This document shows, in pieces, positions 11,974 through 23,700 of a stretch of DNA of 64,000 nucleotides; within the stretch, counting starts at the first letter, position 1; each line of letters starts with the position of its first letter. Made by a program: the position numbers and the translations under genes. Origin of the DNA: Sarcocystis neurona (Eukaryota; Apicomplexa; Conoidasida; Eucoccidiorida; Sarcocystidae); NCBI GenBank assembly GCA_000727475.1, contig KL647292.1, forward strand, positions 638,213-702,212, written 5' to 3'. The notes under the pieces were generated by a model. That model was not told the origin of the DNA. It did no database searches and saw only the letters and a list, made by a program, of their open reading frames with translations.

Positions 11974-14312
11974 ATGCCGAAAGTTGACGAGAACGAGATG
12001 GAGAAGGCGAGCAACACTGGTGACGCAAAAGACCGCGGTCCGAGTTCAACTGCAACAGCAGCGGCAGCAACTCCGCGAGCGGCAGCGACTCAGCGAGAAG
12101 CAGCACCACCAGCGGCAGAGACAACCTCCCCTGCAGCAACTACAGCAGCGGCACTGGAAGCAGCAGCAGGACGTATTCGAGCAGCAACATCTGCAGAGAG
12201 AGGTAAACCGCTCTATTCGAGAAGCTTTCCCGCTTCTCCTAGCGCAGCTTCCTTAGTCGCCAAAAGAGGGGCCAAGACGCAGCAGCAGCAGCAGCAACTG
12301 AAGGAGATCCGTAGTAGTGGCAGCAACAACAGCAAGCAACAGCAACAGCAGGGGCCAGCGGGAAGGCCCCAGCAGCAGCAGCAACACATACAGCCGCGAC
12401 AGCAACAACAGCAACGGCAGCAGCTCACCCGTGGCAGCTCTCCACTTCTTCTTCCTCAGTGGCAGCAGCAGTGCCCTGTGCAGCAAACGCCAGAAAAAGG
12501 TAATGCAGAGCTCATCCAGCAGCACCAGCACGAAAAAAGAGAACAGCAGATTACGAAACAAGTACAGCGCCAGGGTGGAGAAGTGCAGGGGGAGCCGAAG
12601 AAGACGAAGCGCAGCGACGAGTTCAAGCTGGACCGTGCAGAACCGAAGAAAGAAAAGCAATTGCCGAAGGACACGCAGCAGAAGGAGAAGCAGCCGACGA
12701 AAAGAGAGAACAAAGACAAAGAGAAGAGAGAGCAGCAGAAAGAGCGGGAAAGAATGGAGACACAGGCACAACGAGAGGAAGAGGAGGAGAAACAACTGCG
12801 TGAAGAGGAGAAGGGAAAGAAGCTTGAGAAGAAACAACAGCAGGAAGTGGAGGGGGAAAAAGAAGACGAAGAGGAAAACAAACATCAGCAGGAAGCAGAA
12901 GAGAAGCAGGGACGGCAGGCCGGAGAGGAACAAGCGGAAGAAAAGAAAATCTTCGGTTCTGGTATTCAGACCGTTGGGGGAGAGACGCCGGTCGAGCAGT
13001 CTCCAGAGGAAAAATTTGTTGTGGAGAGAGACACGCTGCTGTGTGAGTCTATTTTGTGGAAGATGCTGCAGGAATATTATAAACAAGTGGCGATAGCTGC
13101 ATGGAGTCAAGAGGTTGTCCCGAGTTTTGTTACGAGCAATTCCCGCCTCTGCCGCTCCTACGCGCGCATTATCTTCGGCTTTCTGCAGGACTGGTATGCC
13201 AAGGCAAAGAAGGAAAGGAAAGAGCAGGAAGCGGAGGGGCAGGGGAGACGAGGAAAGGTGGAGGGAGTCCGGAGGAAGCGAGAGAAGAAGGAGAATGACG
13301 TGCCGGACGCGAAAGAAGAACAGCAACAACGTAGAGAACAATTGGAAGAGCCAAGAGACCGGCAGCGGCGACAGGAGCAGGAGGAGAACGAGAAGATTGA
13401 GCAGCGACAGCAGGCAGCAGTCGAGAAACAGCCACGGGAGAAAGAGAAGCACCGGCGACACCGAGGCCCAGAAAAGCAGCGACAGAAAATATTGCAGGAG
13501 CAGAAGAAAGAAGGGAAGCCCGAGGAGAAAGAGGAATCGTTTGCTTGTGGAACTGCTCGCAGCAGTCAGGAGGACGTGCTTACTCAGCTGGGCACTAACG
13601 AAATGCTGGTGTGGCAACAAGTGCTGCCCTCTTCAGGTGCACCTGCTGGTGCTGCTTCTTCTTCTTCACCTTCTGCGTTTCCTGCTGATGCTGCTCCAGT
13701 TGCAACGGTTGCAACTGCTACTGCTGCGTGTGCCGCTCCCCGTGCGGGCGGGTCTCCAGCTGAGGCTGCAGATTCTCGTGCCTCTGTACCTGCAGGAGCA
13801 GTTGCAGCAGCAAGCCCCCCCACGTCAGGACCGCCTGGGCCAGCAGCAGTAGCAGGAGCACCTGGCAAATTCTCTTGTTCTTCTTCCAGTTTTCCGTCTT
13901 CCTCTGCTGCTGATGCGGCCGCTGCTGGAAGTGAGCGGCCTTGGACTGCAGCAACAGAACAACAACCGCGAGTGTTGATCCTGGAGATAGGAGGAGGCCA
14001 CGGGAGATTCACGTTTTTGCTGCTAAAGGCCCTGTTGCAGTTCCGCAGTTTATTTGCAGACTTGGACTTGCCGCCCTTTCCTTTTCTTTACGTCTTCTCT
14101 GACGTCGCAGCCGCAAACGTTTGTTTCTGTGAACAACACCCTGCACTCCAGCCGTATGTCGACGACGGCTGGCTCGACTTCTCTATTTTTGATGGAAACG
14201 ATAGTAAAGGAGAGATCTTCTTGCGGAAAAGAAAAAAATTTGTTGCCAAGGGAACTCCCATTGTCGCCATCGCGAATTACGTCTTCGACTCTCTTCTCAC
14301 CGACGCTTGGCG
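11974..14312 (+). CDS. Exon 1: low-complexity leader, N-terminal module and SAM-binding motif I
   Basis: The ATG at 11974 is the first in-frame Met after a TAG at 11956. Poly-Gln and Lys/Glu-rich charged tracts fill about residues 80-345. Conserved sequence appears at 13020-13220: ESILWKMLQEYYKQ..AW, VPSFVTSN, YARIIFGFLQDW. A second low-complexity insert (Glu/Lys, then Ala/Pro/Ser) separates it from ILEIGGGHGRFTFLLLKA near 13978, a class I methyltransferase motif I. FSDVAAANV follows as the likely acidic strand. The donor is TGGCG|GTAATC, and the exon ends with two bases of an Arg codon. Confidence 0.75.
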
Positions 14313-17300
14313 GTAATCACCCCCCACCGCTCGTAGGCGTGTACTTACTATACTCAAGACACGTACACATACACACATACACGAATCGGTTACTCTCTAT
14401 ATACGTGTCTTTACTTTTATATTATCTTCGTCTCTGTAATCCTCTCGGGAGAAACACGTATGTGTATAGTTCCAGGTAACTAAAGCGATGGATCGTGGTG
14501 TGCATGGACATACACATCTATACATATATACATATGAATGTATGTATATATCTAACATCTGCTGATGTTTGTACGACTGTATGGATACGTTTGAGAAGTT
14601 GTATGAATATATGTCTATAGCTGTACACAGGCGTAAATATATACACGTGAAAGCTGTGTATTTTCTTGAAATAGCGGCAGGTGCGTTCTCACTACACCGA
14701 GAGATGTGTATGTGCCTGTGTCTGACTCGCGAGCGTCTTTAGATATTCATCTACTTGCCGACGGAGGTAAATTCCTTTCTTTTTCATACGCACGTGCCTG
14801 GGCACTTAAATTTGTATGATCTGTAACCAACAGATATGTATACATGTAAATTCTCCATCTACATACATGTGAATACTCCATCACTCTCTCTTTCTACATA
14901 TGTAAATACTCCATCTACGCGTATGTATATATATATATATAAATATACAACTTGTTCGTGTGTGTGTATATATATATATTAATCCACCACCTACACATGT
15001 AAATACTCAACACTTGTGTCAACTACGTATGGGTGCATTTATTATCTGGATGAACGTAATATATCTATATGGAAGACTGTATATGTTTCTCTCTTTTCTG
15101 CTTCCTCTGTCCCTCTCTCTATATATATAAATACTCGATATGCACGTATGTGTACGCTTGCCGTCGTAGTATATATATATATACACCTCTGTGGTGGACA
15201 AATGCGTGTGTCTACGTCGTACGTACCAGCACACGCACACATCTACAAAAGCCATTGTTAGTGTCTCTCTGCTTTACGTTGTTTTTCTTGTGTTACAGGC
15301 GTGCCAGGCAAGTCTCATTTACAGCGGACTTATTCTTGTCTACCTGCCTTCGTGGTTCTCTATCTACATTCTATGCAACGGTGTAGGTATACGGAGGCAT
15401 ACCTCCCTGTGTGTCTATGCCCTTCCGTCTCCGTACGTAGGAATTCACGTTCTTTCTGTGAATACGCAGCACTTCAATATATATATGTGCACACCTGTAT
15501 ACGTGTATATATATATATTTCTGCGTATATGAATGCATACACATATCTGTATGGAGAGAGAGGTAGCTATATGTGTTATCTATCCAATCTAGATCCGTGT
15601 CTGTCGCTGCAGCCCGAGCACATGTACATCTGTATATTCGTCGTTTTGTGTGTGTATATGTATCTTTGTAGAGCTCTTCTCTATAGAGAGAGACACGTCA
15701 GTAGTCTTACACATACGGATGGTGGGTCAGCAGGTGACACGCCGCACGCCGATGTCTTTCCTGTGTCAATGCTGAATCTGTTTTTGCTTCTTCCCTCAAG
15801 CGGGGACTGCTGCTGCTTCCACCGTGTGCGTGTGTTTGTGCGTACGTACACCCGAAGACTCCACGCAGCAGCTGCAGCAGTAGGCGAGCAAGCACCGACC
15901 GGCGTGAAGTCGCAGTACTGCGCAGCCCGCATCTGCCTGGAGTCGCTTAGAGGGCCCGCAGCAGCCGTCGTCCATCCGCACGCGTATCGCCAAAGTAGAG
16001 ACGTGGGCCTGGGCTTACACAGCGAGTACAAACATTTGCAGAATGCGCAGACTTTCCCTCCTCCGCGCATCCGTCGTGATGGGAACTGGAGACAAAAAAT
16101 TTACACACTTATGTACACAGAGACACCGGACTGCAGTGTGTGCGAAGAAGAACTGGAAAGTTTTGAGCAAAGACTGCTGTTGTTCTTCAGCAGACTTCAT
16201 TGTCCTGCTCAAGGCGATCGCATCGCACAGTAGAGAAATTAAGACAGTAACGCGGCCCACAGCTAAAATTATCGAGTCTTCGTAAAACAGCACTCTGGGT
16301 GAAATGCGAAAGAATTATAGAGATGCGCATCGGTGCGCTCGCATACGCACCACGAGTTGCTTTCACGGACGGGCTGCTCTACTTGGGCAGCCCCGGGCGC
16401 CCTGGCCGCCATGCGTCCAAACAAGCGTCTACGAGTACAAAGAAGACGTCGTGTGAGAAGGCTGTGTATGTGTGGACACGTGGCTGACTGCCTGCATGCA
16501 ACAAAGCAAAACGAAGGGAAGAGAGACAGAGGCACATACACGTAGAACAGGGGAGAAGATTTGTAAGGAGGAACTGCTGCTGCTCGGTGTACACACCGAG
16601 ACAGTGCCAGAACGGACACGTGCCTGAATATTCTCTCCTCCTTCTTCTGCTTGGATATAGACGCATGTAGCCACACAGGAACAAGTGTGTTTGTATATAC
16701 GTGTGTGTCTGCAAATATGTGTGCACATATATATATATATATGTGCGAATTGGTCGAAAGAGAGAGGCAGGGCACATTTGGCGCTACCCGCCCGTTGGAG
16801 GGCCGCCAGTGCTACTTCGGACAGAGTGACCGCGGGCCACCGCTGTTGCTACCGCTACGTCGCGGTGCTGCTGCTCTTGTGTGCTTCTCCTGATATTCAC
16901 TCGTAGGTGTTATTGCTTCTGGGCTGCTTCCCTGTTGCTGCTGGGCTCTCTGCGGCTGCGTACGAATCCTCTGCTGGTTATTCTTTGCTGCTGGTTGCGT
17001 GCTGCTCCTCCCGGTGCTCCTTCCCCCACCCGGCCCCCCCCCTTGCTCTTGCTGTGTGCTTCTGCTGCTGACAAAGCGAGTTATCTTCTAATGCGTGCTG
17101 CGTCTGACTCCACGTCCACCTGTTATTGCTCATCCCACTTATGTCTCTGCTCGTCTCTGCTATTTCTGCTACTGCCTTGCCGGTGCTGCTGCTGATGGTA
17201 CACTGCTCCGCTGCTGCGGCCCTTGCATCGGTGTCCTGCTGCCGCCCCTGCTGCTTGCTTCTTTAGCTGCTGTTGTCTGCTTCGCCTGCTAAGACGCTCT

Positions 17301-20300
17301 CTGCTTCTTCATAGACTGTTCTTGACGATGCAGTAACTTCTCCCTGCTGCCCTAATGTTTGGGTGTCGCCTCTGGTGCTGCTGGCCCCCACCTACCCCTG
17401 CAGTTGCTGCGGCATCTACGGTGCTTTCTCCTTTCTGCCGCAGCATCACTCCGGGTGCCGAAGCGGAATACCACCGCGCAGGCATTTCTATTTACTCCCC
17501 CAGAGTTGAAAAAGATCGACTACACCCAGATATTATGCTGCGAATGAGCGTGGGGTGGCACTGGCATCCGGTGAAGCAATTATCTGACGTCTTTCCCTCG
17601 GTTGAACCTGACGGTGCCACTGCTGACGCAGGAGCTGCTGCTGCCGGCGATGTGTCTGCCGACCCAGCTGCTGCTGCTGGCGCATTTCTTACTCCTGCTG
17701 CTGCGGAGCCCGTTGTTGAGCCTGCAGGTGGTGCGGGTCCTTGCAATTCTTTCCCTCCTGCTGCTGCTTCTTCGTCTGCTGCTGCAGCTTGTGTTGTTCC
17801 TTTCCCTTCTCCTCTTCCTTCGCCTCCTCAGTTGTCTGCACCTGCTCCTCTTCAGTCTTCTGCTGCAGCTGTTGCTGCCAGGGAGGAAGGGTGCTGTGCA
17901 GACGCAGGAGGTAAAACACTAGCAGGAACAGACCACGCAGCGGCAGCAGCAGCGAATCCTTTCCTCGTTAGCTGCTCTCAAGTATGTAATGCTCCCTTGG
18001 TAGAATTGCAAACAGAAGAAAAAGAAGAGGGAAGTAGCAGCAGTGTGGTGTTGGGGTCTTCCCGCTCTAGGAATAAGACGGACGACAAAGAGAAAGAGAA
18101 GCAGCAACACCAGGAAGAAGAGGAAGGACGGCAAAGTGAAGGCAGCAGAGAATTTGAAGCGCAAACGAAGGAGAAGCATCGAGAAGACGCAGTGTTGCCT
18201 CCGACTGCGAACAGCAGCAGGAAAAGCTCCTCGTCCACACACAACCGCTGCAGCCAGGGCAGCAGCAGGGTCAGCAGCACCAGCAGCAGCGTCTCCAACA
18301 GCCGAAGCAACTTCTTTAACCACCAGGGCAGCTGCGGTACAAGTAGAAGCAGCTCTCCTTCTCCGTACACTTCCTCCCGTTCTTTCTCTTCCGTTTCCTT
18401 TCCATCTGTTACCTCTTCTACTTCTTCTTCGACTTCTTCCTCCTCCACTTGTTCTTCGTCTTCACGCTGTTCGTGGAAGACGGATCCCGCGGTGCGGCGA
18501 GTGCTAGAGAAATACCGCGAGATGAATCGCGTGCTGTCGCTGGTGCTGCCTGTGGGAGCGTTCTCTCTGTTCCGCACGCTGCTGCAGCTGAGCGGCTACA
18601 ACTTCTTCTGCTTAATAGGCGACAAAGGGTATCCGTCTCCGGAGGAATTTGCTGGGGAGAGAGACCCGCACATTGCAGTACACGGCTCTGTCTCCTTCAT
18701 GCTAAATCTGCATGCGATTCGTCTGTACTTCGACTGCGTCGGCGGCTTCTCCATGGCCACGCCCTACCGGGACACCTTCCAGGTCACTGCCCTCTGGTGC
18801 TGCAGCGGCAAATGCGACCACGGCAGCCGCAGTGAAGACCGCAGCAGCGGCGGGGTCGGCGAGCGGAGTCGAAACTGCAAGAGGATCAGCAGCAGCAGCA
18901 GCAAGAACAGCAGTGGCCGCGAGAGCAAGAGCAGTCGAAGCAGTAGCAGGTGCAGGAAGGAGATGCCGCGGTCGCAAGCAGCTTTTCTTGCAGACGCCGA
19001 AGACATGCCTCCCGACAGCCTTATCCAGTGGCAAAGAAGCTGCCAAGAAAGGTATTTTGCTCTCCTCCTTACAACTCCATAGCCGTGTACAGGTGTCTGC
19101 AATTACGCGTGTCTATACGTATAGCGCTACACGCAGTAGGGTGTTCCGCTGTTTCCGCAGATGTGCCTGTGCGCATATGTATATATATATGCCTATATAG
19201 CAACGCATGTGTATTCGTATCTCTTGCGCATGTGCATCGAGAGGTACATACAAAGAAACAAATACACGTTTACTGTATAATGTATAAAGAGAGACACAGA
19301 GAAGCAGAGAGATCTATCTCTGTGTATGTGTGGGGTTGTGGTAGACCTGGCCCTACGTGGCCGCACAGGTAAAGGCGTAGTTCAATAAGCAGAAAGAGAC
19401 CAACGTAGCCCGTCTTCTTATGTTTACACAGATATATACATATATGTGGCCGGGAAGACGTTTATGCATATAAAATCTCTTTGTATTACAGAAGTGAGGC
19501 ATGTGCATAAATGTACATGTGATACACCTGTACAACAATTTCTGTGCGCATTCCATCTTTCTATATTACGAATATGTGTATGATCACGTATCTATATATA
19601 GGTATGTACAATTGTAGAGGAGCTTTTACTTACGCAAGTAATAGCTCTCTCTCTTTTTCATATGTGTGTGCGCGTCTGGCAACACAGTACTTGTGGAAAT
19701 GTAGCTACAAACCTTTGGCAAGGATGACGTGAGGGCGACAAGGCGGCAGCCTGCAACAGGAAGAGGGGACTGGGCGACGACAGACGAGGATTGATACTGC
19801 TGTCTACGTAGAAGTATGATACAGAAATATACAGCGAGACGCAACTTTAAATAGACGTACGGAGAGAGATAGTAGTCTTGCTAAGCGACAAACGGAGAGA
19901 CAGCCGCGTCCACGCACTTGCACCACGACATATGTGAATGAAGCTGCAAAGGTGGAAGACGAAGCGTCGGGTATGTGGTTGAGATGCAGACGTCAAAATA
20001 TATACATACAAAGGTATACATATGTGGTCGTGTGTACCTAACTGTGTGCACCCGACGCATATACATATGTATACATACATATATATAGGCGTGTGTGCCG
20101 CTCTCAATCTCTCGCAGCGCTGGGTGTAGTCGTTAACGAAGAGCTGCACGCACGTGTGTGTATGTAGATTTGGATGGCCACGTATGTGTGTGGACGTTCT
20201 GCCCAAGGCAGACAAATAGGGAAGCATGCCACCTGCACGTGAATGGATACCCAAGTCCACTGTGGGTGTAAATGATTTCTGCCGCATTGCGCGGATACAT

Positions 20301-20700
20301 TTATACGAATTATATATGTATACATATGTATGCATGTATACACTCGCGTATACAAAGGAAGAGGGAAAGAGAGAGAAGCAGTTTGCATGTGTGTATATAT
20401 ATATATTACTGTATAGCTGTTTGTACGACGGGATCCGTTTATCGATGGGTACGCAGTGGAGAGGGTGTAGAAGATAAAAAGGTCGAAGAAGGTCTGAGAC
20501 AGCGTCATTTTTCTTCCCCTTCGTCTCCCCTTCTATATACATGCATACATGGACATACACGTAGATACGTGTATCGAATCCACATATGCGTATGTATATA
20601 AGTCTTCCCCCTCTATATATACGTAGGTGTGTATATACACGCATGTATGGTTATGTATGTATGTGTGTGTGTGTGTGTCATTTCTCTATCTCTCTCTCTG

Positions 20701-20731
<31 letters not shown>

Positions 20732-23700
20732 GTATATGTAGTTGGCATGTGTGTGTGTGCGGCTGCCCCGTGAAAATAGCTTTGGCGGTAGAGGCTGCCT
20801 GTATTTTTTGTCAAGTGCATATCTTTGACCGTGTCCCTTTAAAAAGGAAGAAGAAAATGAAGTGTGTAACTTTTTTTTCCCTGTAAACAACACTCTTTGC
20901 ACAGAGCAGCGCGACTTTGGTCTTCAGCATTAGAGAGCAGGGCCGCCCCAGGCCAACGCCAGTACCGTTGGACTCTTCCACAGGAAGGTGGAGACTGTCG
21001 TTCAGCCTGTGTAGGCCTTCATACGTAGCTTGGTATTCACGTTGCTGTGTCTAGGTCTGTTCAACTACTTCAACTTTTATTAACTCTGTATAGGTATACA
21101 CATATGTACTGTGAAAGGTGCAGATATACGCCTATGTGTATGCAGCAGCATGTACGAGTAGGTCTCTGTGTATGTGCGAGTACGCACACATATGTATATA
21201 TATGCGTGTAGAAGTATATCCTGGCGTGCGAAGGACTGTATGGGAACCAACACGGGAGAATTTTGTGGAAGCGTTGGGAGCTAGAAGCAGACTCCTGTAA
21301 ATCTACAGATCTTTAAAAAGGGGGAAACGTAAACAGATGCGTATGTGTTCGATTATTATTCTAATTGCGAGAAGTGTGTGTCCATTGGTATTTATACTCG
21401 TGTGTATCATGTGTATATTGATAATATACCTACTGCGTACCTGTATGTACCTGTGCGTAGGCTTCTCTTAATAATATATAAAGGTGCACGCATATATATA
21501 TATATATATTATGTGTATACTAGTATGCACACTGTGCGTATATATACGTACGTATGCGTAGGTTTTCTTCTATAACAGTCGACAATATATGTATGTGTAC
21601 GTATATTACGTGTATACTTATATATATGTATGTTGTGTATCAGCGTGTAGGTATGCGTAGGCTCCTTTCGATAATACATAAAAGTAGATGCATCTATGCG
21701 TATATTATGTGTATACTAGTATACGTGTATACATAAGCTTTCGCTTCTATATATCTTTCTCTGTACACACACGTGAGCCGACTTGCACACATTTATACGC
21801 ATACGTGTATATATATACGTACTCGTAAATGTTTGCTGGATTTTGCCGGTAGCGACGCCACGAGATTCCATCTCCCTCTTCGATTATTTCTTTTCATTGA
21901 TTTCATTGCTCAAACTTTCACTGCTACTACTACTAGTCTTTCTGCATCCTCTCCTTGTGTTTTCCCTTCTCGCGTTTCTTGTGTGCCGCACTATCTTCCT
22001 TTTTTTCCGGCGTGTACCCCTCTTCCAGATTTCCCTCTGCCCCGCATTGCTTCTTTCCCCATTTCACCCTCGTCCCTTCGTCCTCCTCTTCTTTCTCGTC
22101 TTTTCTTCTCCACTTTCCCTTTGTTTCCGCCTTTCTCCTGTTCGCTGCAATGCTACATTTTCTCCCCCGGCTTTCTGCAGAGAAGTCGGTATCAAGGAGG
22201 CCCTGGCGCTGCTCCGGTACTCCGGGCATGATCCCGACGTTTTCCTCAATCTCTCTTCTTCTATCGTGAAGCAATGTGTCCAGCCGTTTATCAACCCTCG
22301 CACAGAGCAGGACATTTTGCTTGATTTAAAAAAGGTTCACGAGAACTGGTACAAGCTGAAGAAAGGCGAAGATCTTCCTGACGCCTGTGCGCACGTCTGC
22401 ATGAAGCTCGGCCACTGCACTCCAGCGATTCACTATCTCAAGGTAGGTGACCACTTGTCGGCTGTCTCTCGGAGGCGTGTGTTGTTATTGCTTTCCTCGT
22501 CAGCGACTCTGGCACCGAGTTTTTTTCTGTTTTCGTTCTCTTTCTCTCTCGCAAAGGGTGAGTCTAGTGCGTCCGACGAGCATCGCTGCGCAGTCCGGAG
22601 TCCCTTCGCTGCAGTGACTGTATGCATTTGTCGACTCTCTAGATCTTCGTAGGGAAGAGAAAACGTGTCACGGCGGGAAAAACGTGTCGGTACTGTTCAC
22701 GTCCTCCTCTTGACGATGCGCTGACACGCGGTAGTACACTGGCAATCGGAGTACGGAGTACCCTGAAATATACGTATACAGAATATATATAGATTGTAGG
22801 TATGTGCTGCACTGCTCTTGACGACAAGGCACACGCACGCACATCCGTATATCTGTGTACGTATACGTACATACGGTGCAGTGTCGAGGCAGTGCACGTA
22901 TACGGAAATTTAAACGTCGATGTAAAACACAGGCCCACCCACGTTCGGACATTCCACAAGCAAGAAGCTGCCTCCTCCGCATGCTTGGTTAACACTAGCA
23001 GGGAGAAGGATTGCCAGCGCGACCAGCAGCCCATCCTCCGGTCCCTGCAGCGGGGCGCCGGCACCGCACAGCGGCACTTGAAGCCGTCTGCCAGGGCGCA
23101 GAATGCAGGGGGACAAGCACACATATCTGTCCGTTTGTGCGGAAGAGAGAAGAGAAAGAGACAGAAACGACGCGGCGGCAAGACACTGTGTGTAGGGGTC
23201 GAGAATTGCTTGCAACGACGTGTGGCTCAAGTGCATGTGGGTGCATGCTTGCATGCGTTCTTATTTGGCATCGCTGGCTTTGGGGCGTGAGCGGAGAAGC
23301 GAGGAAATTCACAAGCGTTGAGACCAGCTGCAGCATCTGCAGCGTCGCTCTGCAAAACAAGAAAAGTGGGTCTGTGTAGTGTGCGTATGTCGGTGTGTGA
23401 GTCGATGATCGAAGTGCAGGAAACAGAGCGACGCGAACGTACGAAGAGGAAAAGTAGACATGTGCGCCTAGTCAGCAGCCGGGTCTGTGTCCACTTTTGC
23501 ACCCACCAGGTGGACAGATATACGTGTCAGTTGCAGGACAGTGGAGAAAGATGTGTCTGCACATTGATGCATCTGATAGAATCTGTACGGCGGAGGGGCA
23601 GAAACATCGGGGCGGTGTAGGTCCCCCCCGCGGCAGAGAAGTTACTCGACTGAGGAGACCAAGTTGTGCCGGTGTTTCGGTAAGGATCGGTAGCGGTTTC

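Noticed and set aside
12253..13620. 455-codon Leu/Phe/Ser-rich frame on the minus strand
   Set aside because: It is antisense to exon 1 of the large gene. Its Leu runs are the complement of CAG and GAG/AAG codons, and it has no domain.
15299..15386. Candidate exon after the acceptor TGTTACAG at 15298
   Set aside because: It is in phase with exon 1 but reaches a stop quickly and adds no family sequence.
15301..16233. 310-codon plus-strand frame as an extra exon of the large gene
   Set aside because: It has no conserved motif. The direct join of 14312 to 17444 already restores the methyltransferase sequence in phase.
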